Notes: generated from the letters alone by a model not told the origin. Shown: positions 8,768 to 18,771, numbered from the stretch's first letter. The stretch: 64,000 nt of DNA from Bacteroidales bacterium (GCA_017541145.1 JAFXZT010000043.1:1-64000); one strand, 5' to 3'. Made by a program: numbers and translations.

Positions 8768-11700
8768 TTAGAAGTTAACATTCAAACCAAATGTTATTAC
8801 TCTTGATTGCGGATATACGCCTCTGTCAACGCCTATTGCATTGAAGTTGCTACCTGATGAAATTTCAGGATCAAAACCTTCGTATTTGGTAAATGTCAAC
8901 AAGTTTTGAGCTGATGCATATATTCTTGCTCTTTCTATGAAAACTCGTTTGGTATATCTTTTCGGAATTGTGTATCCCAATTCGATGTTACGCAAACGCA
9001 TGAAAGAACCGTCTTTTACGTAGTAATCAGAGCTTAAATAATTGTAGCTGCTTCCCACCATGAATCGCGGTGAAGAATTTGTAGTGCCTTCGCCTGTCCA
9101 ACGGTCAAGGATATAAGCCGGAAGATTTACATCTTGGATGTCAATACGTCTTGTAGCGTCAAAAATATCATTGCCGACAGTTCCTTGCCAAGTCATTGAG
9201 AAGTCAAAGTTTTTGTAATCAACATTGAAAGTACCGCCCAAAGTCCAGTCCGGCATACCTTTACCGATATATACGCGGTCAAAGTCGTCAATTATATTGT
9301 TGCCATCGATATCTACGAATATGAAATCACCGGCAGTAGGAGTTTGGTCTTTGTATTTAAGTCCCGAAGCTTGAGCCTCTTCTACAGTCTGAAATACTCC
9401 AGCTGTTTTGTAACCGAAGAAGAATGGGTAAGGTTGACCGTTTTGAGCTTTGGTGATTGTACCTGCTCCGCCGGCTCCCATGTTGTCAAGTTCTTTTTCA
9501 CCGGTTTCGTTACCGTAGTTTATAAGTTCGTTTTTGAGGTAAGAGGCGTTGACTGTTGCTTTGAAATTCCAGTCGCTGCCGACTTTCCAACGGTATGACG
9601 CATCAAATTCCCAACCTGAGTTTTTCATTTTGCCGACATTTCCCCAAGGCTTGGTTTCGCCTACGTATGACGGTATCGGCATTTCTTGTAACATGCCTTC
9701 TGTCTTTTTCTCATACCAATCAACACTGAATGTTGCTGCTGATTTCAAGAATGTAAAGTCAATACCGATATTACTTTGTACTGATTCTTCCCATTTGAGG
9801 TCGGGATTTGCAAGACCTGAAGCTTTTACACCGGCTGTGAGCATTGCTGCATCGCCTGCACCGAAAATATAATTGTTGCCGGCTGCCGAACCTACTGTAT
9901 ATTTGAAATCTCCGATATTTTCGTTACCGTTTTTACCCCAAGAGTAGCGGATTTTGGTAGTGTTCCACCATGAAGGACGGTTTTCGAGGAAACTTTCTTC
10001 TGTAATATTCCATCCTAAAGAGAATGACGGAAATATTGCGTAGTGATTGTTGGAACCGAATCGTGAGCTACCGTCTCGACGTACTGTAGCTTGAAACATG
10101 TAACGCGCTTTGTAATCATAACTTACACGTGCAAACAATGATGATATTGTGTGTGCCGGATAAGCCGAACCCCAAGCATTTCGTTCGTCGGGATTTGCAC
10201 TGCTACCGGTTGTAAAATCCATGTTAGGACGGTCAGGATCTTCTGATAACAGGAATTTACTTGTACCGCCGAGATTTCTTCCGGTGGTTTTTTGTGCTGA
10301 TTGTCCGAGTAATATGCTGAAAGAGTGATCCTCGCCAATTATTTTGTCGTAAGAAATTGTATTTTCCAAAATCCATGTAAGACCTTTTGCAAAGTTAGAC
10401 CATGCATAATTGCTCTTACTGTTGTTCATGTTGTTGAGGTAAAAATTGATGTTAATACCTTGACTGTTTTGAAAATACATGTCAGTACCGAAAGAAGAAC
10501 GGAATTTGAGATTGTCCCAAATTTGAATTTCACCGCTGAGGCTTGATACCAATTTGTCAGTAATATTTTCGCCTGCCGGTTTGCTGAGCATTGCGAGCGG
10601 GTTGTACATCTCTTGATAGCCGTCAATTACAGAATATTGATTTCCGTTATCGTCCTTTGCAAGATTGTAACCTTTATATTTTTCAGCATCGCCCTCCGGA
10701 TCGTTGGAATATACCGGCAAAATAGGAGGATTGTACAATGCTGAAGTCAACGGGCTTCCGTATTGTGTGTTAACATCAATACCGTTGCTTTTGATATGAG
10801 AGTAAGAAACACTGGTATTGAAAACTATATTGTTGAGCCAATTTCTTTCTTTAGCTTGTACCAATGTATAAGAATTGTTGGCTCTTACAGAAATACGTTC
10901 ATAGTTGGATTGATTGTAATTGCCGCCTACGATACCTTCCTGATTGATATATCCGGCAGAGAAAAAGTAGTTAACTTTGTCGTTAGCTCCCGATACGCTC
11001 AACTGATGATTTACTACAGGTGCATTCTTGTTGAAAATTACATCCTGCCAATCGGTATCGTAACCCTTACCGTAAAGATAATCATTCTCATTTTCGTATC
11101 TCAAGCCTTGACCTGCATTCAGATAACCTTCGTTAATCATCATCACATATTCATCAGCGTTGAGAACATCGCGATGTGTCCACGGATTTTGCATACCGTA
11201 ACTGAAATCGTAAGTTACTTTTGCTGCTCCGCTTTTACCTTTTTTGGTAGTTACAAGTATAACACCGTTTGCAGCTCTTGCTCCATAAACTGCTCCCGAT
11301 GCCGCATCTTTCAAAACTTCAATACTTTGGATATCGTTCGGATTGAGATAATCCATACCGTCTTCCATCGGAATGCCGTCTACAACATACAGCGGGTTGG
11401 AATTGTTGATAGTACCTATACCGCGGATTCTCACTTGAGATGCCGAACCCGGTTGACCTGATGCCGAAGTAACCATTATACCCGAAGCATTTCCTCTGAG
11501 GGCTTCGTCTACTCTGACAGTTGTTCCGAGAATTTCGTCAGACGATACTCCGGAAATAGCTGCTGTTACTACACTTTTCTTTTGAGAGCCGTAGCCTATT
11601 ACAACTACTTCTTCTACTCCGACATTGTTTTCTTCAAGATAAACCGACAATTCCATATTATTAATAGCTGTCAATTCTTGAGCCTTGTAGCCGATATAAC

Positions 11701-11917
11701 TAATAATAACAGTAGCGTTTTTATCCGCATTCAGCGAAAACCTACCGTCAAGATCTGTTATAGTACCGATAGTAGACCCTTTTTGCAAGACATTAACACC
11801 AATCAGCGGATCTCCGGTGGTTTTGTCGAAAACCCTTCCGCTGATAGATACTTTGTCTTGCGCCATAGCAGCTGTTGCTATCAGCACTAAGAAGAATAAC
11901 GCAAAGAATCTTTTCAT
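8768..11917 (-). CDS. susC: SusC/RagA family TonB-dependent outer-membrane transporter
   Basis: 1049 aa with a Sec signal peptide ending at AMAQ, a carboxypeptidase-D-like regulatory domain (~24-100), a plug domain (~110-230; VDGIPMEDGMDYLNPNDIQSIEVLKDAAS and AARAANGVILVTTK-type motifs) and a 22-strand beta-barrel ending in VITFGLNVNF. It imports large oligosaccharides with energy from TonB-ExbBD. First gene of the PUL, with a clear promoter at 11992-12023 and a ~70-nt leader. No SusR, HTCS or ECF-sigma regulator is encoded next to it, so its activator must act from elsewhere. Confidence 0.97.
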   Translation of the reverse strand: MKRFFALFFLVLIATAAMAQDKVSISGRVFDKTTGDPLIGVNVLQKGSTIGTITDLDGRFSLNADKNATVIISYIGYKAQELTAINNMELSVYLEENNVGVEEVVVIGYGSQKKSVVTAAISGVSSDEILGTTVRVDEALRGNASGIMVTSASGQPGSASQVRIRGIGTINNSNPLYVVDGIPMEDGMDYLNPNDIQSIEVLKDAASGAVYGARAANGVILVTTKKGKSGAAKVTYDFSYGMQNPWTHRDVLNADEYVMMINEGYLNAGQGLRYENENDYLYGKGYDTDWQDVIFNKNAPVVNHQLSVSGANDKVNYFFSAGYINQEGIVGGNYNQSNYERISVRANNSYTLVQAKERNWLNNIVFNTSVSYSHIKSNGIDVNTQYGSPLTSALYNPPILPVYSNDPEGDAEKYKGYNLAKDDNGNQYSVIDGYQEMYNPLAMLSKPAGENITDKLVSSLSGEIQIWDNLKFRSSFGTDMYFQNSQGININFYLNNMNNSKSNYAWSNFAKGLTWILENTISYDKIIGEDHSFSILLGQSAQKTTGRNLGGTSKFLLSEDPDRPNMDFTTGSSANPDERNAWGSAYPAHTISSLFARVSYDYKARYMFQATVRRDGSSRFGSNNHYAIFPSFSLGWNITEESFLENRPSWWNTTKIRYSWGKNGNENIGDFKYTVGSAAGNNYIFGAGDAAMLTAGVKASGLANPDLKWEESVQSNIGIDFTFLKSAATFSVDWYEKKTEGMLQEMPIPSYVGETKPWGNVGKMKNSGWEFDASYRWKVGSDWNFKATVNASYLKNELINYGNETGEKELDNMGAGGAGTITKAQNGQPYPFFFGYKTAGVFQTVEEAQASGLKYKDQTPTAGDFIFVDIDGNNIIDDFDRVYIGKGMPDWTLGGTFNVDYKNFDFSMTWQGTVGNDIFDATRRIDIQDVNLPAYILDRWTGEGTTNSSPRFMVGSSYNYLSSDYYVKDGSFMRLRNIELGYTIPKRYTKRVFIERARIYASAQNLLTFTKYEGFDPEISSGSNFNAIGVDRGVYPQSRVITFGLNVNF

Positions 11918-11991
11918 GAGGTTTAAATTTTAAAGTAATGTTAAGTAAATAATGTTTATTGTATTGATGAATTTTCTCTTTCGAGACATTG

Positions 11992-12023
11992 CAAAGATAG
12001 TAATTTGGGTACCCGTTTGTCAA
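11992..12023 (-). promoter_or_regulatory. Bacteroides-type promoter of the PUL operon
   Basis: On the minus strand the -7 element TATCTTTG (complement of 11992-11999) is preceded after a 21-nt spacer by TTG (complement of 12021-12023), matching the Bacteroidota consensus. Predicted transcription start is near 11985. Confidence 0.75.
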
Positions 12024-12042
12024 GAAAAACAACTCTTCACTA

Positions 12043-12125
12043 CTACGTCAGAACATCAAAAAAACTACGTCAAAACTACGTCAAAATCGTTTAGGAATGT
12101 ATAAAACCGCATTTCGGCTACGTCA
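12043..12125. promoter_or_regulatory. Four phased CTACGTCA boxes upstream of the susC promoter
   Basis: Identical 8-mers CTACGTCA (TGACGTAG on the susC strand) start at 12043, 12065, 12076 and 12118. Spacings of 22, 11 and 42 bp are close to whole helical turns, putting all copies on one DNA face. The nearest is ~20 bp upstream of the -33 element. This is the arrangement expected of a transcription activator's operator; the factor is unknown. Confidence 0.6.
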
Positions 12126-12339
12126 TGATACAAATTGTACTTACTTCGCCAACCCTTGGTGCAAAAATTTTTGTTTTTGTATCAGATAATAAAAAAACTT
12201 AGTTTAAGCCAATGTTAATTTATGGTGTCGGAAATAAAAATAATTGAAATTTTTTTTTACTGTTACAAGAAAAACAATTAGTTTTGCAACGTAAACAACG
12301 ATGGAATGTTTCAGAAAAACTGAAAATTAATGAAATTTA

Positions 12340-12810
12340 ATGAAAATGAAAGAAATTCAAGATAAATACCTCTACAAAAGTTATGAAGTCGGGTTGTTGG
12401 TAGCCGCCAGAGCCAATGAGCAACGGTTTGTTATCAACGCTACCAAACTTCAGAAACTGCTCTTCATTACTTACGGGTCATATCTTGCGGTACACAACAA
12501 ACGCCTTACCGACGAGCATCCGCAATCATGGCCTTCCGGTCCTGTTTTCCCAAAATTTAGGGAAGATTTTATTGCAGAAGACTTTTCTACAGTTTTGCTC
12601 GGCGACAAACGAATATCTTCCGGCGCAAAAAACGACAGAAATCTGGCTCAAATCATACAATTGGTTTTTAAAGGTTTCGGCGGGTGGACTGTCGGTGATC
12701 TTACTGCTTGGTGTATCGAGTCGGTGCCTTGTCAAGCTACTCCTGACAATGGTCAGACTATAGATGATAATATTATTAGAACTTTTTTTAACTCATTAAT
12801 CAATAAATAA
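12340..12810 (+). CDS. Panacea-domain protein (DUF4065, SocA-like), probable antitoxin
   Basis: 156 aa. The Panacea/DUF4065 signature is clear: TKLQKLLFITYGSYLA (~38-53) followed by SWPSGPVFPKF (~67-77). Panacea proteins are promiscuous antitoxins found beside very different toxins, and SocA is a proteolytic adaptor of the same family. A TAGTTTTG -7 element at 12279-12286 could drive it, though its -33 partner is weak. The next gene starts 2 nt after its stop and encodes a membrane protein, while the flanking genes are unrelated. It is probably half of a two-gene module. Confidence 0.85.
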   Translation: MKMKEIQDKYLYKSYEVGLLVAARANEQRFVINATKLQKLLFITYGSYLAVHNKRLTDEHPQSWPSGPVFPKFREDFIAEDFSTVLLGDKRISSGAKNDRNLAQIIQLVFKGFGGWTVGDLTAWCIESVPCQATPDNGQTIDDNIIRTFFNSLINK

Positions 12811-12812
12811 AC

Positions 12813-13286
12813 ATGGCTACTAAAAAAACAAACGAAGAAGAAAAACAATTGAACACATCAGAACCTTCGGAAAAGAAAACAACAAGTCGCAGAAAAAAAT
12901 CAACAGAAAACATTTCATCAACACCCTCTGAGTCCGGCGAAATAAAACCCAAACGCAGCTATTCGTGGAAATCTTCTGTTAAAAAAACTGTTGAAATATT
13001 GCCCGATGATGATTTGGACCTCAAGGATCTCGGATATCAAGAGCGTAGACGTTACAAACAAGATACAGATCAACGTAAAAGTCTTGCTTCATGGACTATC
13101 GGTATTATTTCGGCGTGGTTGTTTTCTGTAGTTGTAATTTTTGTACTTATCGGAATTGGAGTTCTTTCATTCAATGATTCTGTTATCATCACCCTTTTGT
13201 CCACAACTACTGCTAACATCTTGGCGTTGGGACTTGTAGTATTAAAAGGTATCTTCAAAGATAATAGTCCGACAAATCTTACCTAA
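12813..13286 (+). CDS. Two-TM membrane protein partnered with the Panacea gene, candidate toxin
   Basis: 157 aa. Residues 1-85 are hydrophilic, rich in Lys, Ser, Thr and Glu, and probably disordered. Two hydrophobic helices follow (~92-114 and ~121-146) with a short FNDS turn between them, and a short tail KDNSPTNLT. No enzymatic motif is visible. Tight coupling to a Panacea gene and the membrane topology make a membrane-acting toxin a reasonable guess. Alternatives are a membrane anchor or sensor for the partner. Function is not established from sequence. Confidence 0.75.
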   Translation: MATKKTNEEEKQLNTSEPSEKKTTSRRKKSTENISSTPSESGEIKPKRSYSWKSSVKKTVEILPDDDLDLKDLGYQERRRYKQDTDQRKSLASWTIGIISAWLFSVVVIFVLIGIGVLSFNDSVIITLLSTTTANILALGLVVLKGIFKDNSPTNLT

Positions 13287-13288
13287 GG

Positions 13289-13370
13289 CGTGCCGCCTGC
13301 ACGTGATTTTTGTTTCATCGAGAATAACCGGGGGGATTGTCGTAACCGATAACACCCCCGATTGTTTTAT
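13289..13370 (+). terminator. Tandem hairpins ending the Panacea operon
   Basis: First hairpin: CGTGC/GCACG at 13289-13303, followed by a T-rich stretch. Second: a ~14-bp stem with two mismatches and a TAAC loop (13329-13360), followed by ATTGTTTTAT. Together they isolate the module from the chemoreceptor gene. Beyond them, 13371-13629 is AT-rich with no gene seen. Confidence 0.65.
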
Positions 13371-13629
13371 GTTACCGCTATGATTAATTGATGTTGATGA
13401 AAAAATACCGTAAGGTTAAAAAATCCCCGTATCGTATTTTTGGTTAACGAAATTTAATATAAAAATTGTTTGATTTTGTTTGTTGATTCGTAAAGTCTAT
13501 TTATTTTTAAGTTTGATTATCGGTATAGATTTTGCGTTTCTATTTTATATAGTCGGATGTATATTTTGTAGTATACTTTATCGTATCGATATTTATTTTG
13601 TTTTTTTTTACAATTTAAAAGAAAAAAAT

Positions 13630-15498
13630 ATGAGCCTGTTAAAAACTATTAACAACATGCCATTGCGTCGTAAGTTGGCAATGAGCATGATAGCGGTAGC
13701 TTTGCCTTTAGTTATCGTTGCACAAATAATGTATTTCTACACCGGTAGAATTAGTAATAAAACCGATCAATTTGTCAACGAGCAGTTGAAAATTATGGTT
13801 TTGAGCGAAAATGTAGATGAAAATTCTTACTACGCTATCAATGTTTATGAACGTTTTGTAAAAGAAGGTAAATATCCTAATGTAAAATTCTCAAAAGAAC
13901 AGATGGCAAGTTGTCTTTCGAGCCTGAAAGAACTTGGTAATATTATTTCCCTTAGAAGCGATTATGATTCTATTAAAGTGTTGTACGATAAGATGAAATC
14001 GCTTGTTGATGAAATTCAAGTTATATACGACGGTCTGAAAGTCGGTAATATAGAACAAAATTTCGGTTCGGAAAATTCTGTACAGGATTGGCGTTATAAG
14101 TTTGATTCTCAGTTGTCGGATATTGTGCACAGTCAGCAAAATTTTGCCGATGCAGCTGCTAAATCCGGTCATCATTCCGATGCGTATCGTTATTACCGTA
14201 ATATTGCATTTTTGGAAGAGTTTGCTTCGGTTGTAAATGCTTCTGTTAACAAAGAATGGGCTAAAAATACTAAGTTTCTGAGTGAAAATATCCGTAAACA
14301 AAATAAGTTGCGTAACGAAATTGCAGAAATGCTTACCGGTAACGATTTGGAAAAATTTAGTAATCTTAGCGGTATACTAGAGAAATATTTGAATGCTTCT
14401 GTAAATTACAACGAGTATGTTGCAGAAGTTTTGGATGATATTGAAAGTCTTGTATCATTGAGCAGTAAGGTAACTGAAGTTTCGTATTCGTTGCAAGCCG
14501 CAGCCAACAATATGGTTTTCAATTCGGCATACGCTATCAACGATTCGTTGAATGCATCAAAATTGTATTTGTTGATTGGAATTTTGGCTTGTATTTTAAA
14601 TGTGATTTGTATTCTTTCATTTTGCAGCAAATCAATTGTAAAACCTTTGGAACAAGATATTGAGATTGGTAGCAGACTTTCTACAGGCGATTTAACAATT
14701 GCAATAGATCACACCGAGCAAACTGATGAAATCGGTAAACTTCATAATTCAGTGGCTACTATGATTGATAATTTGCAGAATATTGTATCATCTATTCGTG
14801 AGTGTGCTTCAGAAATTTCAACATCGAGTGCTGAGCTTAACAGTGCAAGTTCGCGAATGAGTCAGAGTGCAAACGACCAGGCTGCCGGAGCCGAAGAGGT
14901 TTCGTCTTCGGTAGAGGAGATGGCTTCGGGAATTGCTCAAAATAGTGATAATGCTACTAAAACAGAAAGTATTGCGTTGAATGCTTCTGCGATTATAAAA
15001 GATTGTAGCGATGCAGCTAACAGTTCCGTAGTAGCGATGAATGATATTGCTTCAAAGATTTCTATAATAGACGATATTGCTTTTCAGACAAATATACTTG
15101 CTCTTAATGCGGCAGTTGAGGCAGCCCGTGCCGGCGACCAGGGTAAAGGTTTTGCCGTAGTAGCCGCTGAGGTAAGAAAATTGGCAGAAAAATGTGCAGT
15201 TGCCGCCCGCGAAATCAATCAGGTTTCTCTTGAGGGTCAAAAAGCTGCTGCTGATGCCGGTAATGCTTTTGCGGCTGTGCTTCCGGAAATGGATCGTACT
15301 ACAATTCTTGTAAGAGAAATTACGGCTGCGTGTCATGAACAAGCTTCAGGTAGCGACCAGATAAATACTGCTGTTCAGAGGTTTAACATGACTACACAAC
15401 AGTTTGCAAGTATTTCTCAAGAGATGGAGGCAAACAGCAACAATCTTTCTACTCAATCGGAACGTTTGATGAAGATGATGAGTTATTTCAAATTGTAA
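13630..15498 (+). CDS. Methyl-accepting chemotaxis protein
   Basis: 622 aa from the ATG at 13630; a TTG 150 bp upstream extends the frame but would add an unlikely extra N-terminal stretch. TM1 is at ~16-38, a helical periplasmic domain follows (~40-315), then TM2 (~318-340), HAMP (~342-395) and a signalling domain (~430-620). The hairpin tip, the most conserved part of the family, reads [24 protein letters not shown]...[11 protein letters not shown]. No C-terminal CheR/CheB-docking pentapeptide is seen. No che genes occur in the window, so its partner kinase is elsewhere or it works outside classical flagellar chemotaxis. Confidence 0.93.
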   Translation: MSLLKTINNMPLRRKLAMSMIAVALPLVIVAQIMYFYTGRISNKTDQFVNEQLKIMVLSENVDENSYYAINVYERFVKEGKYPNVKFSKEQMASCLSSLKELGNIISLRSDYDSIKVLYDKMKSLVDEIQVIYDGLKVGNIEQNFGSENSVQDWRYKFDSQLSDIVHSQQNFADAAAKSGHHSDAYRYYRNIAFLEEFASVVNASVNKEWAKNTKFLSENIRKQNKLRNEIAEMLTGNDLEKFSNLSGILEKYLNASVNYNEYVAEVLDDIESLVSLSSKVTEVSYSLQAAANNMVFNSAYAINDSLNASKLYLLIGILACILNVICILSFCSKSIVKPLEQDIEIGSRLSTGDLTIAIDHTEQTDEIGKLHNSVATMIDNLQNIVSSIRECASEISTSSAELNSASSRMSQSANDQAAGAEEVSSSVEEMASGIAQNSDNATKTESIALNASAIIKDCSDAANSSVVAMNDIASKISIIDDIAFQTNILALNAAVEAARAGDQGKGFAVVAAEVRKLAEKCAVAAREINQVSLEGQKAAADAGNAFAAVLPEMDRTTILVREITAACHEQASGSDQINTAVQRFNMTTQQFASISQEMEANSNNLSTQSERLMKMMSYFKL

Positions 15499-15525
15499 AA
15501 AAAACAGTTGAAAATAAGTTAGATA

Positions 15526-16707
15526 TCAAATCAGATATAAATTAATATCCTTGAATTTGATATTGAATTTTTTACTCAGATACGCATTTGTAAGTATTCC
15601 GTTGTAGCAATATACACTTTGACGCATCAGATGATTGAATGTGATTTGTTGGTAAATACCTCCGTTTTCAGATATCTGATTTATAATCGGATAAAGTGCG
15701 TTGCTTAACGCAATACTTGCAGTTCTCGGTACAAGCGATGCGATATTTGGTAAACAGTAATGAATAATACCTTTATGTGTAAAAGCCGGATTTTTGAATG
15801 TAGTGGGATGCGAAGTCTCAAAACAAGATCCGGTTTCTACATTGAGGTCTACGATTACAGAACCTTTTTTCATAAGCGAAATCATTTCTTCGGTAATGAT
15901 AGGAAACGGATGCGAACAAATACTTTTTGCTCCGATAAGTACATCCACCGATTGCAATGCTTTGTTGAGAACTTGAGGTTGAAGTACCGAGGTGAAAATA
16001 TCTCTGCCTAAGCGTTGAGAAAATGTTGTTAACTTGTAGACAGTATCGTCAAAAACTTTTACTTCAGCACCTACGCTGAGAGCGGTTTTGGCTGCAAACA
16101 ATGCTGCTGTTCCTGTTCCGAGGATTACAACCGATGCCGGCGATATTCCTGTAATGCCGCCTAACAATACACCTTTGCCGCCGCTTTGTTTGCCGAGATA
16201 TTCCGACGCAATAAAAATTGCACTTCGTCCGGAAATTTCGCTGTTGATATAATTGATTTGATAAAAATCTTTTTCTGTAATAATATATTCCAATGCAATT
16301 GCCACAACTTTTTTCTTGAGCAATGCTTGAATTGTTTCTTTTTTCGCCTGAGCCACACCGAGATGAGAAATCAAAGTCTGGTCGCGGTGAAGCATATTTA
16401 TTTCTTCGATTGTGAAAGGGGACACTTTTATAATAATATCCGATTTCATAAGCTCGTCGCGAGAGTTTGTAACAAATGCTCCCGCCTCAGAATATTGCTG
16501 ATTTGTATAGTTAGCCTCGGCTCCGGCGTTGGATTCTACCATTACCTTGTGTCCGCTCGCAGATAATACACTTACACCCATCGGCGTTAGTGCAACTCTG
16601 GTTTCAATATTTTTGTCTTCTTTTAGTACCGAAATGCTTAATTCTCGTTTGCCGAGATAAATTTCTTGCATTTTTTCTTTCGGTAGCATGGAACATTCAG
16701 CAGGCAT
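15526..16707 (-). CDS. ald: Alanine dehydrogenase
   Basis: 393 aa of the AlaDH/PNT family: N-terminal substrate domain (KEDKNIETRVALTPMGV, ~28-45) and a Rossmann NAD-binding domain (VVILGTGTAALFAAKTALSVGAEV, ~193-216; MKKGSVIVDLNVE). These enzymes interconvert L-alanine and pyruvate plus ammonia with NAD(H). A transhydrogenase alpha subunit is less likely because no beta-subunit gene is nearby. It follows tsaE by 58 bp in the same direction and probably ends the tetR-porX-tsaE-ald operon. It converges on the chemoreceptor gene with 27 bp between stops. Confidence 0.88.
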   Translation of the reverse strand: MPAECSMLPKEKMQEIYLGKRELSISVLKEDKNIETRVALTPMGVSVLSASGHKVMVESNAGAEANYTNQQYSEAGAFVTNSRDELMKSDIIIKVSPFTIEEINMLHRDQTLISHLGVAQAKKETIQALLKKKVVAIALEYIITEKDFYQINYINSEISGRSAIFIASEYLGKQSGGKGVLLGGITGISPASVVILGTGTAALFAAKTALSVGAEVKVFDDTVYKLTTFSQRLGRDIFTSVLQPQVLNKALQSVDVLIGAKSICSHPFPIITEEMISLMKKGSVIVDLNVETGSCFETSHPTTFKNPAFTHKGIIHYCLPNIASLVPRTASIALSNALYPIINQISENGGIYQQITFNHLMRQSVYCYNGILTNAYLSKKFNIKFKDINLYLI

Positions 16708-16765
16708 GGTATTTTTTTATGTTTTTTTGTTGATTATTTTTTATTGTGACCTTCAGAAATACGGC

Positions 16766-17194
16766 TTATTGAATTGTCATAATTCGTTTGCCGTCTTCTT
16801 TTTCTTCGATTTTTACATTAATTACATCGTCCGGAAGTATCGGGTAGAGAGTTTCCGGCCATTCAATGAAACAATAATCGTTGCTGTAGATGTATTCTTC
16901 AGCTCCGGCAGCCATTGCCTCTTCGGTATCTTTTATTCTGTAGAGGTCAAAATGGTAAACATTGCTGCCGTCTTCGCAAAGGTATTCGTTTACAATAGAA
17001 AAAGTCGGCGAACTTACTTCGTCTTTTACACCCATTGCTTTGCACAACGCTTTTATAAATGTAGTTTTTCCAACACCCATTCCGGCATCGAAGATTATAC
17101 ATCTGGAATTCGGAAATTCTGTTTTGATAAATTTAAGGAACTCGTCGGCGGCATTGTCGATTTTGTCCAAAGATTCAATTTCGATTGTTTTCAT
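16766..17194 (-). CDS. tsaE: tRNA N6-threonylcarbamoyladenosine biosynthesis ATPase TsaE
   Basis: 142 aa, the usual length. The Walker A motif GMGVGKTT is at 38-45, followed by the SSPTFSIVNEY segment (~59-69) and the YHFDLYRI motif (~79-86) that mark TsaE. It works with TsaB and TsaD to put the t6A modification on ANN-decoding tRNAs in the cytoplasm. Its ATG overlaps the porX stop by 4 bp, so the two are translationally coupled. Confidence 0.96.
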   Translation of the reverse strand: MKTIEIESLDKIDNAADEFLKFIKTEFPNSRCIIFDAGMGVGKTTFIKALCKAMGVKDEVSSPTFSIVNEYLCEDGSNVYHFDLYRIKDTEEAMAAGAEEYIYSNDYCFIEWPETLYPILPDDVINVKIEEKEDGKRIMTIQ

Positions 17195-18756
17195 TTCGAG
17201 TTTTTGGGTTTTAAAGTTATCAGTGGTATCAGCATCTCTTCCATAGAGACGCCGCCGTGCTGTAGTGTGTCTTTGTAATATTTTACGTAATGATTGTAAT
17301 TGTTGGGGTAAGCAAAAAAGTCCCTGCTTTTGGCAAAGATGTATTTTGTTGTCATGCTTGGCGATGGCAGTTGTACATTGTTCGGATCTTTTGCTTCAAA
17401 AACTTCTTTCTTGTTGAATTGTAAGTCTTTGCCCATTTTGTAACGCAGATTGCTTGTGATTTCTTTTTCACCGGAAATTTTTATTGGATTGTTTACTTTT
17501 ACAGTTCCGTGGTCGGTGGTGAAAATCACTTTGAAATCTAAGTTAGCTAACATCTTTATCAAACTGTATAACGAAGAATGTTCAAACCAAGTTTTTGTAA
17601 TTGCTCTGTAGGCTGCCACATCGTCGGCAAGTTCGCGCATCATTTTGTTGTCGGTACGGGCATGAGAAATCATGTCAACAAAATTGTAAACTGCAATATT
17701 CAACATGTTGTTGGATATTGAATTTAGGCTGTCGTTGATTTTTTGACCGTCTTTGTTAACAAAAGTTTTGGCGTATGAATATTTGATGTCGAGCCTGAAA
17801 CGCTTGAGCATCGTTTGTATAAGTTTTTCTTCGTTGTTGTTTTTGGAATGGAGTTCGTCTTCGTCGGTCCAAAGTTCGGGATAGAGTTGCGAAATCTGTA
17901 ACGGCATCAATCCCGAAAACATCGCGTTTCTGGCGTACTGAGTGGCTGTCGGAAGTATTGAACATATCATTTCCTCTTTCTCTATTGCCAAATATTCGGT
18001 GATAAGAGGTTGTAATACTTTCCATTGATCGAATCTCAGGTTATCAATTACAATCCAAAATACTTTTTGTCCGCTTTCTATCATCGGCATAACACGTTCT
18101 TTGAATACGTCGATTTGCATCAGCGGACGATTTTCTCTTGAACCGGCAATCCAATTTTCGTAATTTTTTACAACGTATTTTGTAAATTCGCTGTCGGCTT
18201 CGTTTTTCTGGAAGTTGAAAATTTCGGAAAGTGTTGTCTTGTCTTCGTTCAGGTCCTGTAGTTTTAGTTCCCAATCTACAAGTTTTTTGTACAACAATTT
18301 CCATTCTTCTATATTGTTTACTTGGTTGATTTCTTGTCCAAGTTTCTGAAATTCGAATTTGTATTCTTCGGCTGTTTTTTGACTTACAAGGCGTTTGTTA
18401 TCAATATTTTTCTTTAGAGACAACAAAATTTGATTAGGATTTACCGGTTTTATCAGATAATCAGAAACTCTGCTGCCCACGGCTTCGTCCATGATATCTT
18501 CGCCTTCGTTTTTAGTAATCATCACTACGGGGATGTCGGCGTTGATATTTCTGATAGCGTGCAACACGTCGAGCCCCGTAATTCCCGGCATATATTCGTC
18601 GAGAAATACGATGTCAAATGTGTTTTTCTCGAAAAGTTCCAGCGCGTCGGTTCCGTTGGTTGCGGTTGTTACGTCGTAGCCTTTGCTTTTGAGAAACATG
18701 ATTTGCACTTTCAGCAAATCGATTTCGTCGTCCACCCAAAGAATTGAATTTTTCAT
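17191..18756 (-). CDS. porX: Response regulator-PglZ protein PorX (T9SS regulator)
   Basis: 521 aa. An N-terminal CheY-like receiver (1-~122) has the acidic pair Asp9/Asp10, phospho-acceptor Asp53 in FLDEYMPG, the Thr in MITKNEG and the Lys in LIKPVNP. A linker and a C-terminal PglZ/alkaline-phosphatase-fold domain follow (~205-515), with metal-site segments WIVIDNLRFDQW and FTTDHGTVKV. PorX is the response regulator that, with PorY and an ECF sigma factor, controls type IX secretion genes; its PglZ domain is reported to be a phosphodiesterase. The tetR gene lies 15 bp upstream and tsaE overlaps downstream. Confidence 0.92.
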   Translation of the reverse strand: MKNSILWVDDEIDLLKVQIMFLKSKGYDVTTATNGTDALELFEKNTFDIVFLDEYMPGITGLDVLHAIRNINADIPVVMITKNEGEDIMDEAVGSRVSDYLIKPVNPNQILLSLKKNIDNKRLVSQKTAEEYKFEFQKLGQEINQVNNIEEWKLLYKKLVDWELKLQDLNEDKTTLSEIFNFQKNEADSEFTKYVVKNYENWIAGSRENRPLMQIDVFKERVMPMIESGQKVFWIVIDNLRFDQWKVLQPLITEYLAIEKEEMICSILPTATQYARNAMFSGLMPLQISQLYPELWTDEDELHSKNNNEEKLIQTMLKRFRLDIKYSYAKTFVNKDGQKINDSLNSISNNMLNIAVYNFVDMISHARTDNKMMRELADDVAAYRAITKTWFEHSSLYSLIKMLANLDFKVIFTTDHGTVKVNNPIKISGEKEITSNLRYKMGKDLQFNKKEVFEAKDPNNVQLPSPSMTTKYIFAKSRDFFAYPNNYNHYVKYYKDTLQHGGVSMEEMLIPLITLKPKNSK

Positions 18757-18771
18757 AATTAATTCTTTATT

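Noticed and set aside
10763-11461. 232-codon plus-strand ORF inside susC
   Set aside because: Antisense to a clear SusC barrel sequence; composition rich in Ile, Tyr, Cys and Phe as expected of a shadow frame.
13480-13629. Extended N-terminus of the chemoreceptor from a TTG
   Set aside because: The ATG at 13630 gives a normal receptor start with TM1 shortly after; the extension is AT-rich and Phe/Ile/Tyr-heavy like non-coding DNA.
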